A DNA stretch of 6,456 bases from an uncultured candidate division Zixibacteria bacterium (lineage in GTDB: Bacteria > Zixibacteria > MSB-5A5 > GN15 > FEB-12), in the NCBI GenBank assembly GCA_913009765.1, contig CAJVYT010000256.1, positions 1 through 6,456 of the forward strand, read 5' to 3'. Below the pieces are notes generated by a model. It did no database searches. It was not told where the DNA came from and saw only the letters and a list, made by a program, of their open reading frames with translations. The translations under genes were made by a program, and so were the position numbers. This document shows, piece after piece, positions 1-5,190 of the stretch; position 1 is the stretch's first letter; every line of letters begins with the position of its first letter.

Positions 1-152
1 AACAGATACATAGTGATCGTATAGCGAGTTGCAGTGTACATTTGTATATTTCTTTTTTTTTTCTACTTCTTTTCTTTTTTTTTTTTCAAGCAGAAGACGG
101 CATACGAGATATATCAGTGTGACTGGAGTTCAGACGTGTGCTCTTCCGATCT
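1..152. other. Illumina adapter and low-complexity artefact, left end
   Basis: This is not genomic DNA. Positions 87-110 match the P7 flow-cell sequence (begins CAAGCAGAAGACGG), 111-118 are an 8-base index (ATATCAGT), and 119-152 match the Illumina read-2 primer/adapter ending in GCTCTTCCGATCT. The stretch before it (1-86) contains long T runs and looks like read-through sequence beyond the adapter end. Genomic sequence begins at 153. The same index appears reverse-complemented at the right end, so both ends come from one library. Confidence 0.97.
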
Positions 153-153
153 G

Positions 154-309
154 ATTGAATGGCATCGCTAGGAACTAGCGGAATTATCGCGGCAAGGAAA
201 ACAGATCATCGCTGAAAAAAGCGGCCATTTTATCCAGAATAGCGAGCCGCAAATAGTAATCAATGCGATTCGGGAGATCGTCAACCAATCCGCTAATGAA
301 AATAAATAA
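154..309 (+). pseudogene. C-terminal fragment of an alpha/beta-hydrolase-like protein
   Basis: The frame ending at TAA 307-309 translates to a tail containing ELAELSRQGKQIIAEKSGHF followed by IQNSEPQIVINAIREIV. This resembles the extreme C-terminus of alpha/beta-hydrolase-fold enzymes, where the histidine of the SGHFIQ-type motif is the catalytic base and the next helix closes the fold. Only about 45 residues are visible after an in-frame TAG at 169-171; the codons before it (IEWHR) also fit the family. The TAG lies 17 bases from the adapter junction and inside a perfect 6-bp inverted repeat (CGCTAG, GAA, CTAGCG), so it could be a real nonsense mutation or an edge error. The 5' part is lost at the artificial contig edge. 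No attC separates it from the sequence before the array, so it may be flanking chromosome or an older cassette. The family assignment rests on pattern memory. Confidence 0.6.
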
Positions 310-342
310 ACCCAATCTAATTTAAAACTCACACACTAAATA

Positions 343-426
343 ATGTTACCTTCATTAGGAAGAATATCTGTTGGACTCGATTTAAACGGCGGCCGTCTAA
401 ATCTGATTTACCGCGCGTCCGTATAA
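343..426 (+). CDS. Tiny ORF A (27 aa), similar to tiny ORF B
   Basis: The ATG at 343 opens a 27-codon frame ending at TAA 424-426. It has no convincing ribosome-binding site, and an in-frame stop lies directly upstream (337-339). Its second half, VGLDLNGGRLNLIYRASV, aligns without gaps to AGIDLDGRTVNLIYRAVV from the frame at 619-744. Several differences are conservative (L/I, N/D, L/V) or synonymous, which is what selection on a peptide would give. The shared segment also overlaps a palindrome, so conservation could instead reflect DNA or RNA structure. I do not recognise the family. It could be a degraded copy, a leader peptide or chance translation of a repeat. Confidence 0.25.
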   Translation: MLPSLGRISVGLDLNGGRLNLIYRASV

Positions 427-440
427 ATAACTAATTAGAC
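373..440 (+). repeat. Diverged palindromic repeat, copy A
   Basis: This segment aligns with 667-733 at roughly 47 of the first 60 positions by hand count, including 16 identical bases (TAAATCTGATTTACCG). In this copy the left arm has diverged from the right arm, so the hairpin of copy B is mostly broken. It ends in AATTAGAC, which resembles an attC right end (GTTRRRY) with a G-to-A change, but I cannot trace a full complementary left end. Confidence 0.6.
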
Positions 441-535
441 AGTTGCTCGACCGGATTTATATAGACAAAGCGAAACTATTATTTAGTTGTAACCGTTACC
501 TAAGTTTTGCTGGTGGTCTAAACTTATAGATTAAC

Positions 536-581
536 TTTATTGGAATAAGTGCTTGTTATATATTTAGTTATTTCCAATAAA
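536..581. repeat. AT-rich inverted repeat
   Basis: TTTATTGGAA (536-545) is perfectly complementary to TTCCAATAAA (572-581) with a 26-base AT-rich centre. It lies in the gene-free interval between the two copies of the palindromic repeat. It could be a weak hairpin or a binding site; there is no following T-tract that would make it a terminator. Confidence 0.4.
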
Positions 582-618
582 TAGATTGTTAAAAGCGGAT
601 TGTGGTGGTTGTAATACA

Positions 619-744
619 ATGGGGATGTATGCAAAACAAACGAATTTATCTGGAACAATAATTGCAGGAATCGATTTAGACGGCCGCACGGTAAATCTGA
701 TTTACCGTGCGGTTGTCTATATAACTGTTAGCCTAATATATTGA
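619..744 (+). CDS. Tiny ORF B (41 aa), similar to tiny ORF A
   Basis: The frame starts at ATG 619 (a second ATG at 625) and ends at TGA 742-744. The frame stays open upstream to 568, with a possible TTG start at 586. The core IIAGIDLDGRTVNLIYRAVV matches the end of tiny ORF A. The predicted tail (VYITVSLIY) is hydrophobic. There is no strong ribosome-binding site before the ATG. The core is encoded on a near-perfect palindrome, so a structural origin is possible. I do not recognise the product, and the protein-coding claim is weak. Confidence 0.25.
   Translation: MGMYAKQTNLSGTIIAGIDLDGRTVNLIYRAVVYITVSLIY
667..733 (+). repeat. Palindromic repeat, copy B, with 14-bp perfect hairpin
   Basis: CCGCACGGTAAATC (684-697) and GATTTACCGTGCGG (699-712) are perfect inverted repeats around a single T. 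After a 2-by-2 mismatch the stem continues with TAGAC (677-681) against GTCTA (715-719). The segment ends with GTTAGCC (727-733), which resembles an attC right end and is the only candidate for a left junction of the toxin-antitoxin cassette that follows. A matching left box (GGCTAAC) is not visible, so it is not called attC. Confidence 0.6.
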
Positions 745-775
745 AATATAAAGAAATAATGAGAATTTAATTAAA

Positions 776-815
776 TTGGCATTTAGGGGTAAAATAATAC
801 TATCTATTATTAGGA
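776..815 (+). promoter_or_regulatory. Promoter, operator and RBS of the toxin-antitoxin cassette
   Basis: TTGGCA (776-781) and TACTAT (798-803) make a plausible sigma-70 promoter with a 16-base spacer. AATAATA (793-799) and TATTATT (805-811) form a perfect 7-bp inverted repeat around CTATC that covers the -10 box. Antitoxins that repress their own operon usually bind such a site. AGGA at 812-815 lies nine bases before the ATG at 825. This is inference from sequence pattern only. Confidence 0.5.
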
Positions 816-824
816 ATTGAGATT

Positions 825-1025
825 ATGAGTAAAATAGAAACTATTGAAAAAGAAATTGAGTCACTAACTCCAGATGAGATGATTGAATTTCGTACGTGGT
901 TTATGGAATATGATTCTGAAATGTGGGATCGCAAAATTGAAGACGATATTGAAGCTGGAAAACTTGATGATTTAGCGGAAGAGGCAATGGTATCTCATAA
1001 ACAAGGAAAGAGTAACGAACTTTGA
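825..1025 (+). CDS. Antitoxin of a RelE/ParE-type toxin-antitoxin pair
   Basis: This is a 66-residue, strongly acidic protein (DDIEAGKLDDLAEEA at residues 41-55) with a helical N-terminus (IEKEIESLTPDEMIEFRTWF). The composition and the WDRKIEDDIEAGKLD pattern match small antitoxins I associate with ParE/RelE-like toxins. The usual role is to bind and neutralise the toxin and to repress the shared promoter; an inverted repeat over the -10 box upstream fits that. The start at ATG 825 has a well-placed AGGA. Its stop overlaps the toxin start (TTGA), indicating translational coupling. Gene order, antitoxin first, is normal for type II systems. The whole pair is carried as a cassette ended by the attC at 1271. 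The exact antitoxin family is not named with certainty. Confidence 0.8.
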   Translation: MSKIETIEKEIESLTPDEMIEFRTWFMEYDSEMWDRKIEDDIEAGKLDDLAEEAMVSHKQGKSNEL

Positions 1026-1276
1026 AGCACTACGCATCGCCAAAATTCTGGAAATGTTACGAAAAATTACCGAACTCAATTCAAAATTTAGCAAAAAAGA
1101 ATTACGAACTTCTAAAAGAAAATCCTAAGCACCCGTCCCTCCACTTTAAAAGAATTAATAAATACTATTCGGTTAGAGCAAGTCTTCAGTATCGTGCATT
1201 AGGCATTGAGGTTGATGATGGCATTTTATGGTTTTGGATTGGATCCCATGATACCTATGATAAATTGCTCGGCTAA
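1022..1276 (+). CDS. RelE/ParE-superfamily toxin
   Basis: This 84-residue basic protein has the profile of small RelE/ParE/HigB-fold toxins: a phased helical part (KFWKCYEKLPNSIQNLAKKNYELLKENPKH), then a strand region with SVRASLQYRALGIEV and WFWIGSHDTYDKLLG at the C-terminus. Members either cut mRNA on the ribosome or poison gyrase, and the sequence does not tell which. The start is TTG at 1022, inside the antitoxin stop, giving a four-base TTGA overlap; a rare start plus coupling would keep toxin below antitoxin levels. The TAA stop (1274-1276) lies within the left box of the attC (GGCTAAC), the compact arrangement typical of cassette genes. Length is normal, so the pair looks intact. Confidence 0.85.
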   Translation: MKHYASPKFWKCYEKLPNSIQNLAKKNYELLKENPKHPSLHFKRINKYYSVRASLQYRALGIEVDDGILWFWIGSHDTYDKLLG

Positions 1277-1328
1277 CAAGAAATTACACCCGACGCAAAA
1301 AGACGCGCGGGTGAATTAAACGTTAGAA
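1271..1328 (+). other. attC recombination site 1
   Basis: The left box GGCTAAC (1271-1277) and right box GTTAGAA (1322-1328) pair through CTAAC/GTTAG. Between them ACACCCG and CGGGTG pair around a loop, with an unpaired base on one side as expected for attC folding. The loop region GACGCAAAAAGACGCGC is shared with attC 5 and nearly with attC 6. It closes the toxin-antitoxin cassette. Confidence 0.9.
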
Positions 1329-1681
1329 TTTGTCGAAGGTTTTAAATACAATAATTTGGCGCAGTAAATAAATATGGTGTCATTTTCACTATCCGTATTC
1401 TGTAAAGTGAATCGGCAAGTTTAATATTTGAGAGGTGTCTGAGATAGTTTCGCTATGGTTTCAGGACACAAGTGAAATGAAACGGTGCGGATTTTCCATT
1501 GTTCTTCGTGCTTCTGTTCATTAATGCCCAGTATTCAACTTTACATTGGTGGATTCATAATTGGGCTATAATTATAAGCTATCAAGCCTTATCCTAGCTT
1601 ATAAATTTAAGGTATCGCGTTGTGTTTAAAATCAATCAGAGGTGTTTGCATATTGGTAGCCAATCGTTATTACCGAGCTGA
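1329..1681 (+). other. Gene-poor cassette body with two hairpins
   Basis: I see no frame longer than about 20 codons with a credible start in the readable + frames. Two structures stand out. At 1435-1469, GTGTC/GACAC and TGA/TCA enclose ATAG-TTTCG-CTAT, a bulged RNA-like stem. At 1572-1604, TTATAAGCTA and TAGCTTATAA are perfect 10-bp inverted repeats with a 13-base loop. The segment could encode a small RNA or carry promoters, or be a decayed cassette. I did not exhaustively read minus-strand short frames. Confidence 0.5.
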
Positions 1682-1768
1682 TTCTAACCTGGCGCTTAAC
1701 AAGGACAATTTTTTCAATGCGCAAAACCCCGCGCATCGAAAAAATCGCCTGTTAGCTTAGCGTTAGAG
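1682..1768 (+). other. attC recombination site 2
   Basis: The left box TTCTAAC (1682-1688) pairs, with one mismatch, with the right box GTTAGAG (1762-1768). Inside, AACAAGG pairs with CCTGTT leaving one extra A. A long terminal hairpin follows: ATTTTTTCAATGCGC (1708-1722) against GCGCATCGAAAAAAT (1731-1745) with one A-C mismatch and an AAAACCCC loop. Nested GCTTAAC (1694-1700) and GTTAGCT (1751-1757) give an alternative inner pair of boxes, so the exact recombining ends are not fully certain. Confidence 0.82.
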
Positions 1769-1988
1769 CAACAAGAAATAAAAACATCAAAACAAATTTG
1801 TTAGTCATTGCTAATAGAATAAGCGTTAAAACATAATACAATCTACTCGCTTTAAAGGGTGTGATGAAAAAACCAAAATAGGTAAAAAACGATAAAGACA
1901 AAAACAATTAAAAGCAAAAGATAAAAAAACAAAACATGGCAAGGTGTAATTATCAAAGGGTAGCGCAATCCTGCACTGTCAGGTTAAG
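1769..1988 (+). other. Short A-rich cassette without a convincing gene
   Basis: About 220 bases, very A-rich on the + strand (1861-1936), separate attC 2 from attC 3. ATG at 1864 meets a stop after five codons. A 42-codon frame (1936-2064) has most of its length inside attC 3 and looks like read-through of the recombination site. I see no other supported content. It may be a non-coding cassette. Confidence 0.5.
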
Positions 1989-2075
1989 CTCTAACAAGCA
2001 AATTAACGCGGACTGTCACACTACGCCGTTTTTTCTGAAAGCCCTCTGTGCAGCCGGTTATTAAAAACGTTAGAG
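1989..2075 (+). other. attC recombination site 3, abutted or interrupted by the intron
   Basis: CTCTAAC (1989-1995) is an exact complement of GTTAGAG (2069-2075), with AACGCGG and CCGGTTA forming inner pairing arms. The group II intron is proposed to begin at G2073, inside the right box. The final GAG may therefore belong to the intron, and the original box would have continued from GTTA into the sequence after about 4112. The attC stem itself is complete upstream of the insertion. Confidence 0.82.
2067..2072 (+). other. Putative intron-binding site IBS1 (ACGTTA)
   Basis: These six bases directly precede the proposed 5' splice site and are the conserved AC-GTTA of the attC right end. They are complementary to TAACGT at 2316-2321 inside the intron, which sits within a possible stem closed by TTGAC and GTCAA, a good position for EBS1 in domain I. 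A six-base match in about 550 bases of intron 5' RNA has roughly a one-in-eight chance of arising randomly, so the placement is supportive and not proof. Confidence 0.5.
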
Positions 2076-2315
2076 CGCCAAGTAGAAGCTTGGTGCATCT
2101 TGCAGGGTGAAAGTCCCTGTCGGGTAAGGGCTAACCTCCCACCCGTATCAAGTGTTGCGCCCATGGCGGAGCCGAAGTTATTTTGGAAAAAAAAAACTTC
2201 GTAAGGCGAACAAAATGGGTGAAGCGTACACAGAGAATTGTGCAGGCCGTAGGGCGTTCGCAGCGCCTGAAAGTTGGAACAGCGTCGAAACGCAAATTGA
2301 GATTGACGAGGGTTT

Positions 2316-2321
2316 TAACGT
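2316..2321 (+). other. Putative exon-binding site EBS1 (TAACGT)
   Basis: This is a six-base complement of ACGTTA at 2067-2072. It lies between TTGAC and GTCAA, with GGG and CACC as inner pairing partners, so it could sit in an exposed loop. The same six bases would pair with the right ends of attC 1, 4 and 5, which all contain ACGTTA. Confidence 0.45.
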
Positions 2322-2629
2322 ACACCGAAGTCAACACAGACACATCCGTCATGGTAAGGATGTGAAGGATCTCCGGCGTCATCAGACTGTGGCATGTACA
2401 AAGAGATGCATACAAGAACTTGGGAGCCCCATCGAGGCCCTGATAGGAACCGAATGAAGGAAACTGAAATGCGAGAGACACGAAGTACTGCGGAGACGGG
2501 ACTGCGCTGGTTTCTGGACATTGATTCATACTGTCAGGAAAGCCGAGAAACGGGTAAAACCGATATTGGCCGAAGGCTCGGTGGGAGTCGGATCGAACAT
2601 AGTACTCTGAGCGTGGGAGAGCCACGTAC

Positions 2630-3997
2630 ATGGGGAAGGATTTGACGGAAGTACGTAGCCTGCAAAGCACCCTCATACCCGACGCAGAAGATTGGGAACA
2701 CTATGAGCAAAGCTCCCTGCGGGGAATAGCCTATAAAGCAAAGACGCAATCGAATTACCGGTTTAAAGATCTATCGCGCTGTGTTGATAAAACGCTGCTG
2801 AGTGATTGCTTTCGGAAACTAAATAAGAAAGCGGCCACGGGCGTAGATGGAGTCACGTATAGTGGATATCGAGAAAATTTCTCAAGCCACATAACGGACT
2901 TGATCGGCCGACTAAAGCGTGGTGGATATCGAGCAAAACTGGTAAAACGGAAGCATATCCCAAAAGGGCCAGGCAAGACGAGACCGCTGGGTATTCCAGT
3001 GATCGAAGATAAACTGGTTCAGACAGCGAGTTCAGAGATACTGAGTGCGATCTACGAACAAGACTTCTTCCCGTTCAGCTATGGTTATCGTCCCCGACGA
3101 AGCGCCCGGCAGGCGGCAGATGATCTTGTGGTCAGAATGCAATTTGGCCGTTTTGGTTATGTTGTGGAGGCTGACATAAAAGGCTTCTTCAACCATATAG
3201 ACCATGACAAGCTGCTGAAAATGCTAGCACAACGAGTCGATGACAAGCGCTTTCTACGGCTCATTAACAAATGGCTGAAGGCAGGGATTTTAGAAGAAGA
3301 TAACAGCATAGACTATCCGGAAGAAGGCACGCCGCAAGGTGGCAGCATCTCGCCGATACTAGCCAATATCTACCTGCATCACGTCATAGACGAATGGTTC
3401 GAGAAAGTGGTCAAGCCCCACTGTGAAGGTGATGCGATCATCTGTCGTTACGCGGATGATTTTGTTTGCGCGTTTCAATATGCAAGAGACGCAGAGCGGT
3501 TTTATAAAGCGTTGCCGAAACGATTGGAGAAATTCAATCTAGAGGCTGCTGAGGATAAAACACGTATCTTACGCTTTAGTCGATTTCAACCTGGGCTGAA
3601 GAACAGATTCAGTTTTCTGAGTTTTGAATTCTATTGGGATTCAGACAAGCAAGGAAAGCCGCGCCTGTTCCGACGAACACAAAGAAAGAGGCTGCAAACA
3701 GCGAAGCGCAACTTAAAGGACTATATCAAGGAGAACCGGCACATGAAGACCTCATTACTGCTGGCCTGTTTGGTGAGAAAGTTGCGTGGGCATTACAACT
3801 ACTTTGGCGTAGTCGGTAATTTGGCGAGTCTGTATGCCGTCAATCACCACGTGATGGAACTACTGCATAAGTGGTTAAATCGTCGAAGTGGACGACGAAG
3901 TTTTACTTGGGAACGACTTAATCATTACATAACCTTTATCCCTTTGCCGACACCTGTGTGCTGTGCGAAACTAGCGATAACAAAAGTGTGGTGGTAG
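2630..3997 (+). CDS. ltrA: Group II intron-encoded reverse transcriptase/maturase
   Basis: This 455-residue protein copies intron RNA into DNA at the target and helps the intron fold and splice. Visible reverse transcriptase blocks: GVDGVTYSGY (71-80), RPLGIPVIEDKLVQ (118-131), FSYGYRPRRSARQA (149-162), VVEADIKGFFNHIDH (178-192, first catalytic Asp), GTPQGGSISPILANIYLHH (233-251) and RYADDFV (273-279, catalytic YADD). The thumb/X maturase region includes KLRGHYNYFGVVGN (384-397) and WLNRRSGRRSFTWERL (415-430). It stops after PLPTP, so there is no HNH endonuclease domain; length and layout fit endonuclease-less bacterial classes (C, D, E or F; I cannot fix which). FLSFEF replaces the common FLGFEF. 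A GGGAGAG sequence precedes ATG 2630. The gene has no stop or frameshift and looks functional. The symbol is the generic family name. Confidence 0.95.
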   Translation: MGKDLTEVRSLQSTLIPDAEDWEHYEQSSLRGIAYKAKTQSNYRFKDLSRCVDKTLLSDCFRKLNKKAATGVDGVTYSGYRENFSSHITDLIGRLKRGGYRAKLVKRKHIPKGPGKTRPLGIPVIEDKLVQTASSEILSAIYEQDFFPFSYGYRPRRSARQAADDLVVRMQFGRFGYVVEADIKGFFNHIDHDKLLKMLAQRVDDKRFLRLINKWLKAGILEEDNSIDYPEEGTPQGGSISPILANIYLHHVIDEWFEKVVKPHCEGDAIICRYADDFVCAFQYARDAERFYKALPKRLEKFNLEAAEDKTRILRFSRFQPGLKNRFSFLSFEFYWDSDKQGKPRLFRRTQRKRLQTAKRNLKDYIKENRHMKTSLLLACLVRKLRGHYNYFGVVGNLASLYAVNHHVMELLHKWLNRRSGRRSFTWERLNHYITFIPLPTPVCCAKLAITKVWW

Positions 3998-4041
3998 AGT
4001 CGATGAAGTCTTTGCTGACTGCGAAAGCGAGTACAACCGAG

Positions 4042-4074
4042 GAGCCCCGTGAGGGAAAACTTCATGCGGGGATC
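4042..4074 (+). ncRNA. Group II intron domain V, catalytic hairpin
   Basis: The 33-base hairpin carries the AGC triad at 4043-4045. The proximal stem CCCCG/CGGGG is followed by a two-base bulge (TG) and a distal stem closed by a GAAA-type loop. This is the most conserved part of group II ribozymes and forms the active site. It is one base shorter than the common 34-base form, and G4044 faces A where G-U is usual. Just downstream, ACGG/CCGT and CGCTGA/TCAGTG form a domain VI-like stem with an unpaired TA near CCTACC; the branch-point A would be there. Confidence 0.85.
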
Positions 4075-4112
4075 TGTACGGGGGGCGCTGAGTGATCAGT
4101 GTTCCTACCGTG

Positions 4113-4534
4113 TCTAACTTTTCAACGAAAAAAAAATTATTATCTGTTTTGCGCTAGCGCGGAAAGTCCGCGTTCTTAATGAATCTATTTCTTTGTTCTT
4201 TATCATCGTCTATTTAGAAACCGAGGAATCAGCCGGCCAGTCTGTATTGCTGGTAAACGACAGAGAGTATAGCGAAAGGGCTGGGTGCGTTTTTCTTGCC
4301 ATCAATAAAGTATGTGCTTCGTTGGGCCTGTTATGTCAGGGTCAGAATATGCACTATACTTAGTCATAGGTTTTTGTGGGTAGACTTATTTCTTGGTTGT
4401 AAAAATATGTGTTCGTTGCTAGCAAAAGGGCATGTACAAAAATCATGCTGAAAATATAAGTGTTTGAGGCTACGTTCTGGTTAAGCCCACTTAGGAGTTT
4501 GCATGTTGTTCGTGAGTCGTGACTACCACGTTAA
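4113..4534 (+). other. Cassette body after the intron, no convincing gene
   Basis: About 420 bases with no + frame over about 25 codons that has a credible start; the longest noted starts at ATG 4312 and gives 23 residues. Near the intron end there is a 10-bp palindrome GCGCTAGCGC (4151-4160) overlapping a hairpin CGCGGA-AAG-TCCGCG (4158-4172), which is followed by only a weak T-tract. It presumably was the body of the cassette behind attC 3 before intron insertion. It could hold a small RNA or promoter. Confidence 0.5.
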
Positions 4535-4638
4535 TTATAACATCACGTTTAAGCGGACCTATTTTTCTTTGGTTCTTTTTGTGCAAGATAGCACAAAAAG
4601 AACCAAAGAAAAATACGCCGCTGAACTCAACGTTAGAA
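4535..4638 (+). other. attC recombination site 4, with long perfect terminal hairpin
   Basis: The left box TTATAAC (4535-4541) pairs with one mismatch with GTTAGAA (4632-4638). The outer arms (4535-4556 and 4618-4638) match over most positions, including AGCGG/CCGCT, with one extra base on the left side as expected for attC. The centre is a perfect 25-bp inverted repeat (4560-4584 and 4591-4615) with a six-base loop AAGATA. It closes the gene-poor cassette and begins the kinase cassette. Confidence 0.85.
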
Positions 4639-4683
4639 CTGCAATTAGCTCAGCGGAACATCAAGTATAAGAGTAGCGAATCA

Positions 4684-5190
4684 ATGAAATGCTATATTAT
4701 TGCGGGTCCAAATGGTGCAGGAAAAACTACATTTGCAGACGCTTTTTTACCAGAAGAAGCGTCGTGTTTAAATTTCGTAAATGCAGATCTTATAGCAAAA
4801 GGACTATCACCATTTAATCCTGAAAGTGTCGCTTTTGAAGCGGGTAAACTTTTACTAAAAAAAATTGATGATATAGCAAAGAAGAAAGAATCATTTTCCT
4901 TTGAAACAACTCTTAGTGGAGTAAATTACATTCGTCATATTGAAAAATGGAAAAACCAAGGCTACGAAGTAATATTGTTCTTCTTAAAGCTACCTAGTGA
5001 AGAAATGGCAATTAACCGAGTTAAACTAAGGGTGGCTGAAGGTGGACATAATGTACCAGAGGATGTAATTAGACGTCGCTATCACAAAGGATGGTATAAT
5101 TTTCAGGCCCACTATAAGGAACTGGCTGATAAATGGGTCATATTTGATAACTCGGGGGAAACTCCAATGATACTGGAAGAATCATCATGA
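4684..5190 (+). CDS. Zeta-toxin-like P-loop kinase
   Basis: This 168-residue protein starts with a Walker A motif, GPNGAGKTT (residues 8-16). It continues with VNADLIAKGLSPFNPES (32-48) and FSFETTLSG (71-79), the pattern of the zeta-toxin/small-kinase group of P-loop enzymes. A basic helix follows (MAINRVKLRVAEGGHNVPEDVIRRRY), corresponding to the arginine-bearing lid. Characterised zeta toxins phosphorylate UDP-N-acetylglucosamine and block cell-wall synthesis; whether this short relative does so is unknown. I chose ATG 4684 because the frame open from 4519 passes through attC 4 and its extra residues are translated recombination site. The stop overlaps the next start (ATGA), so the two genes are coupled. 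It is probably the toxin half of a two-gene module; a role as a plain nucleotide kinase remains possible. Confidence 0.85.
   Translation: MKCYIIAGPNGAGKTTFADAFLPEEASCLNFVNADLIAKGLSPFNPESVAFEAGKLLLKKIDDIAKKKESFSFETTLSGVNYIRHIEKWKNQGYEVILFFLKLPSEEMAINRVKLRVAEGGHNVPEDVIRRRYHKGWYNFQAHYKELADKWVIFDNSGETPMILEESS

Larger units (their letters stand above)
2073..4112 (+). mobile_element. Group II intron, about 2.04 kb, inserted at an attC end
   Basis: The element has the order of a bacterial group II intron: a structured 5' RNA part (2073 to about 2629), a maturase gene in the domain IV position (2630-3997), a domain V hairpin (4042-4074) and a domain VI-like stem (about 4077-4111). The proposed 5' end GAGCG resembles the GUGYG consensus with one change. 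GCGCCAAG (2075-2082) pairs with CTTGGTGC (2089-2096), and CAGGG pairs with CCCTG at 2103-2119. The 5' boundary is supported by EBS1/IBS1 complementarity; the 3' boundary is uncertain by a few bases. It is visibly richer in GC than the cassettes around it, a sign of separate ancestry. It reads in the same direction as the cassette genes. Splicing would rejoin attC 3 to the cassette that follows. All parts look intact, so activity is possible. Confidence 0.85.

Noticed and set aside
1936..2064. 42-codon frame starting MARCNYQRV and ending CAAGY
   Set aside because: More than half of it is translated attC 3 (NKQINADCHTTPF part); such read-through frames are common artefacts in cassette arrays and there is no ribosome-binding site.
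2152..2645. Several + strand frames of 60-101 codons before the maturase
   Set aside because: They overlap each other in domain I-III of the intron, where no protein is expected, and show no family resemblance.
2131..2676. 181-residue minus-strand frame opposite the intron 5' RNA
   Set aside because: It lies across the ribozyme part of the intron, has no recognisable domain and a biased composition; it is a shadow of structured RNA.
3634..3819. 61-residue + frame inside the maturase gene
   Set aside because: It is an out-of-frame shadow of the conserved maturase coding sequence.
4112..4117. GTCTAAC as the left box of another attC
   Set aside because: No matching right box and stem follow before attC 4; the motif overlaps the uncertain intron 3' end, so a chance match is more likely.
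4158..4185. CGCGGA-AAG-TCCGCG hairpin as an intrinsic terminator
   Set aside because: The stem is short, the loop is three bases and the following sequence is only weakly T-rich, so it is described as a hairpin and not called a terminator.
4519..4683. N-terminal extension of the zeta-like kinase
   Set aside because: The extension translates attC 4 and its hairpin; the Walker A region begins directly after ATG 4684, which is the normal family start.
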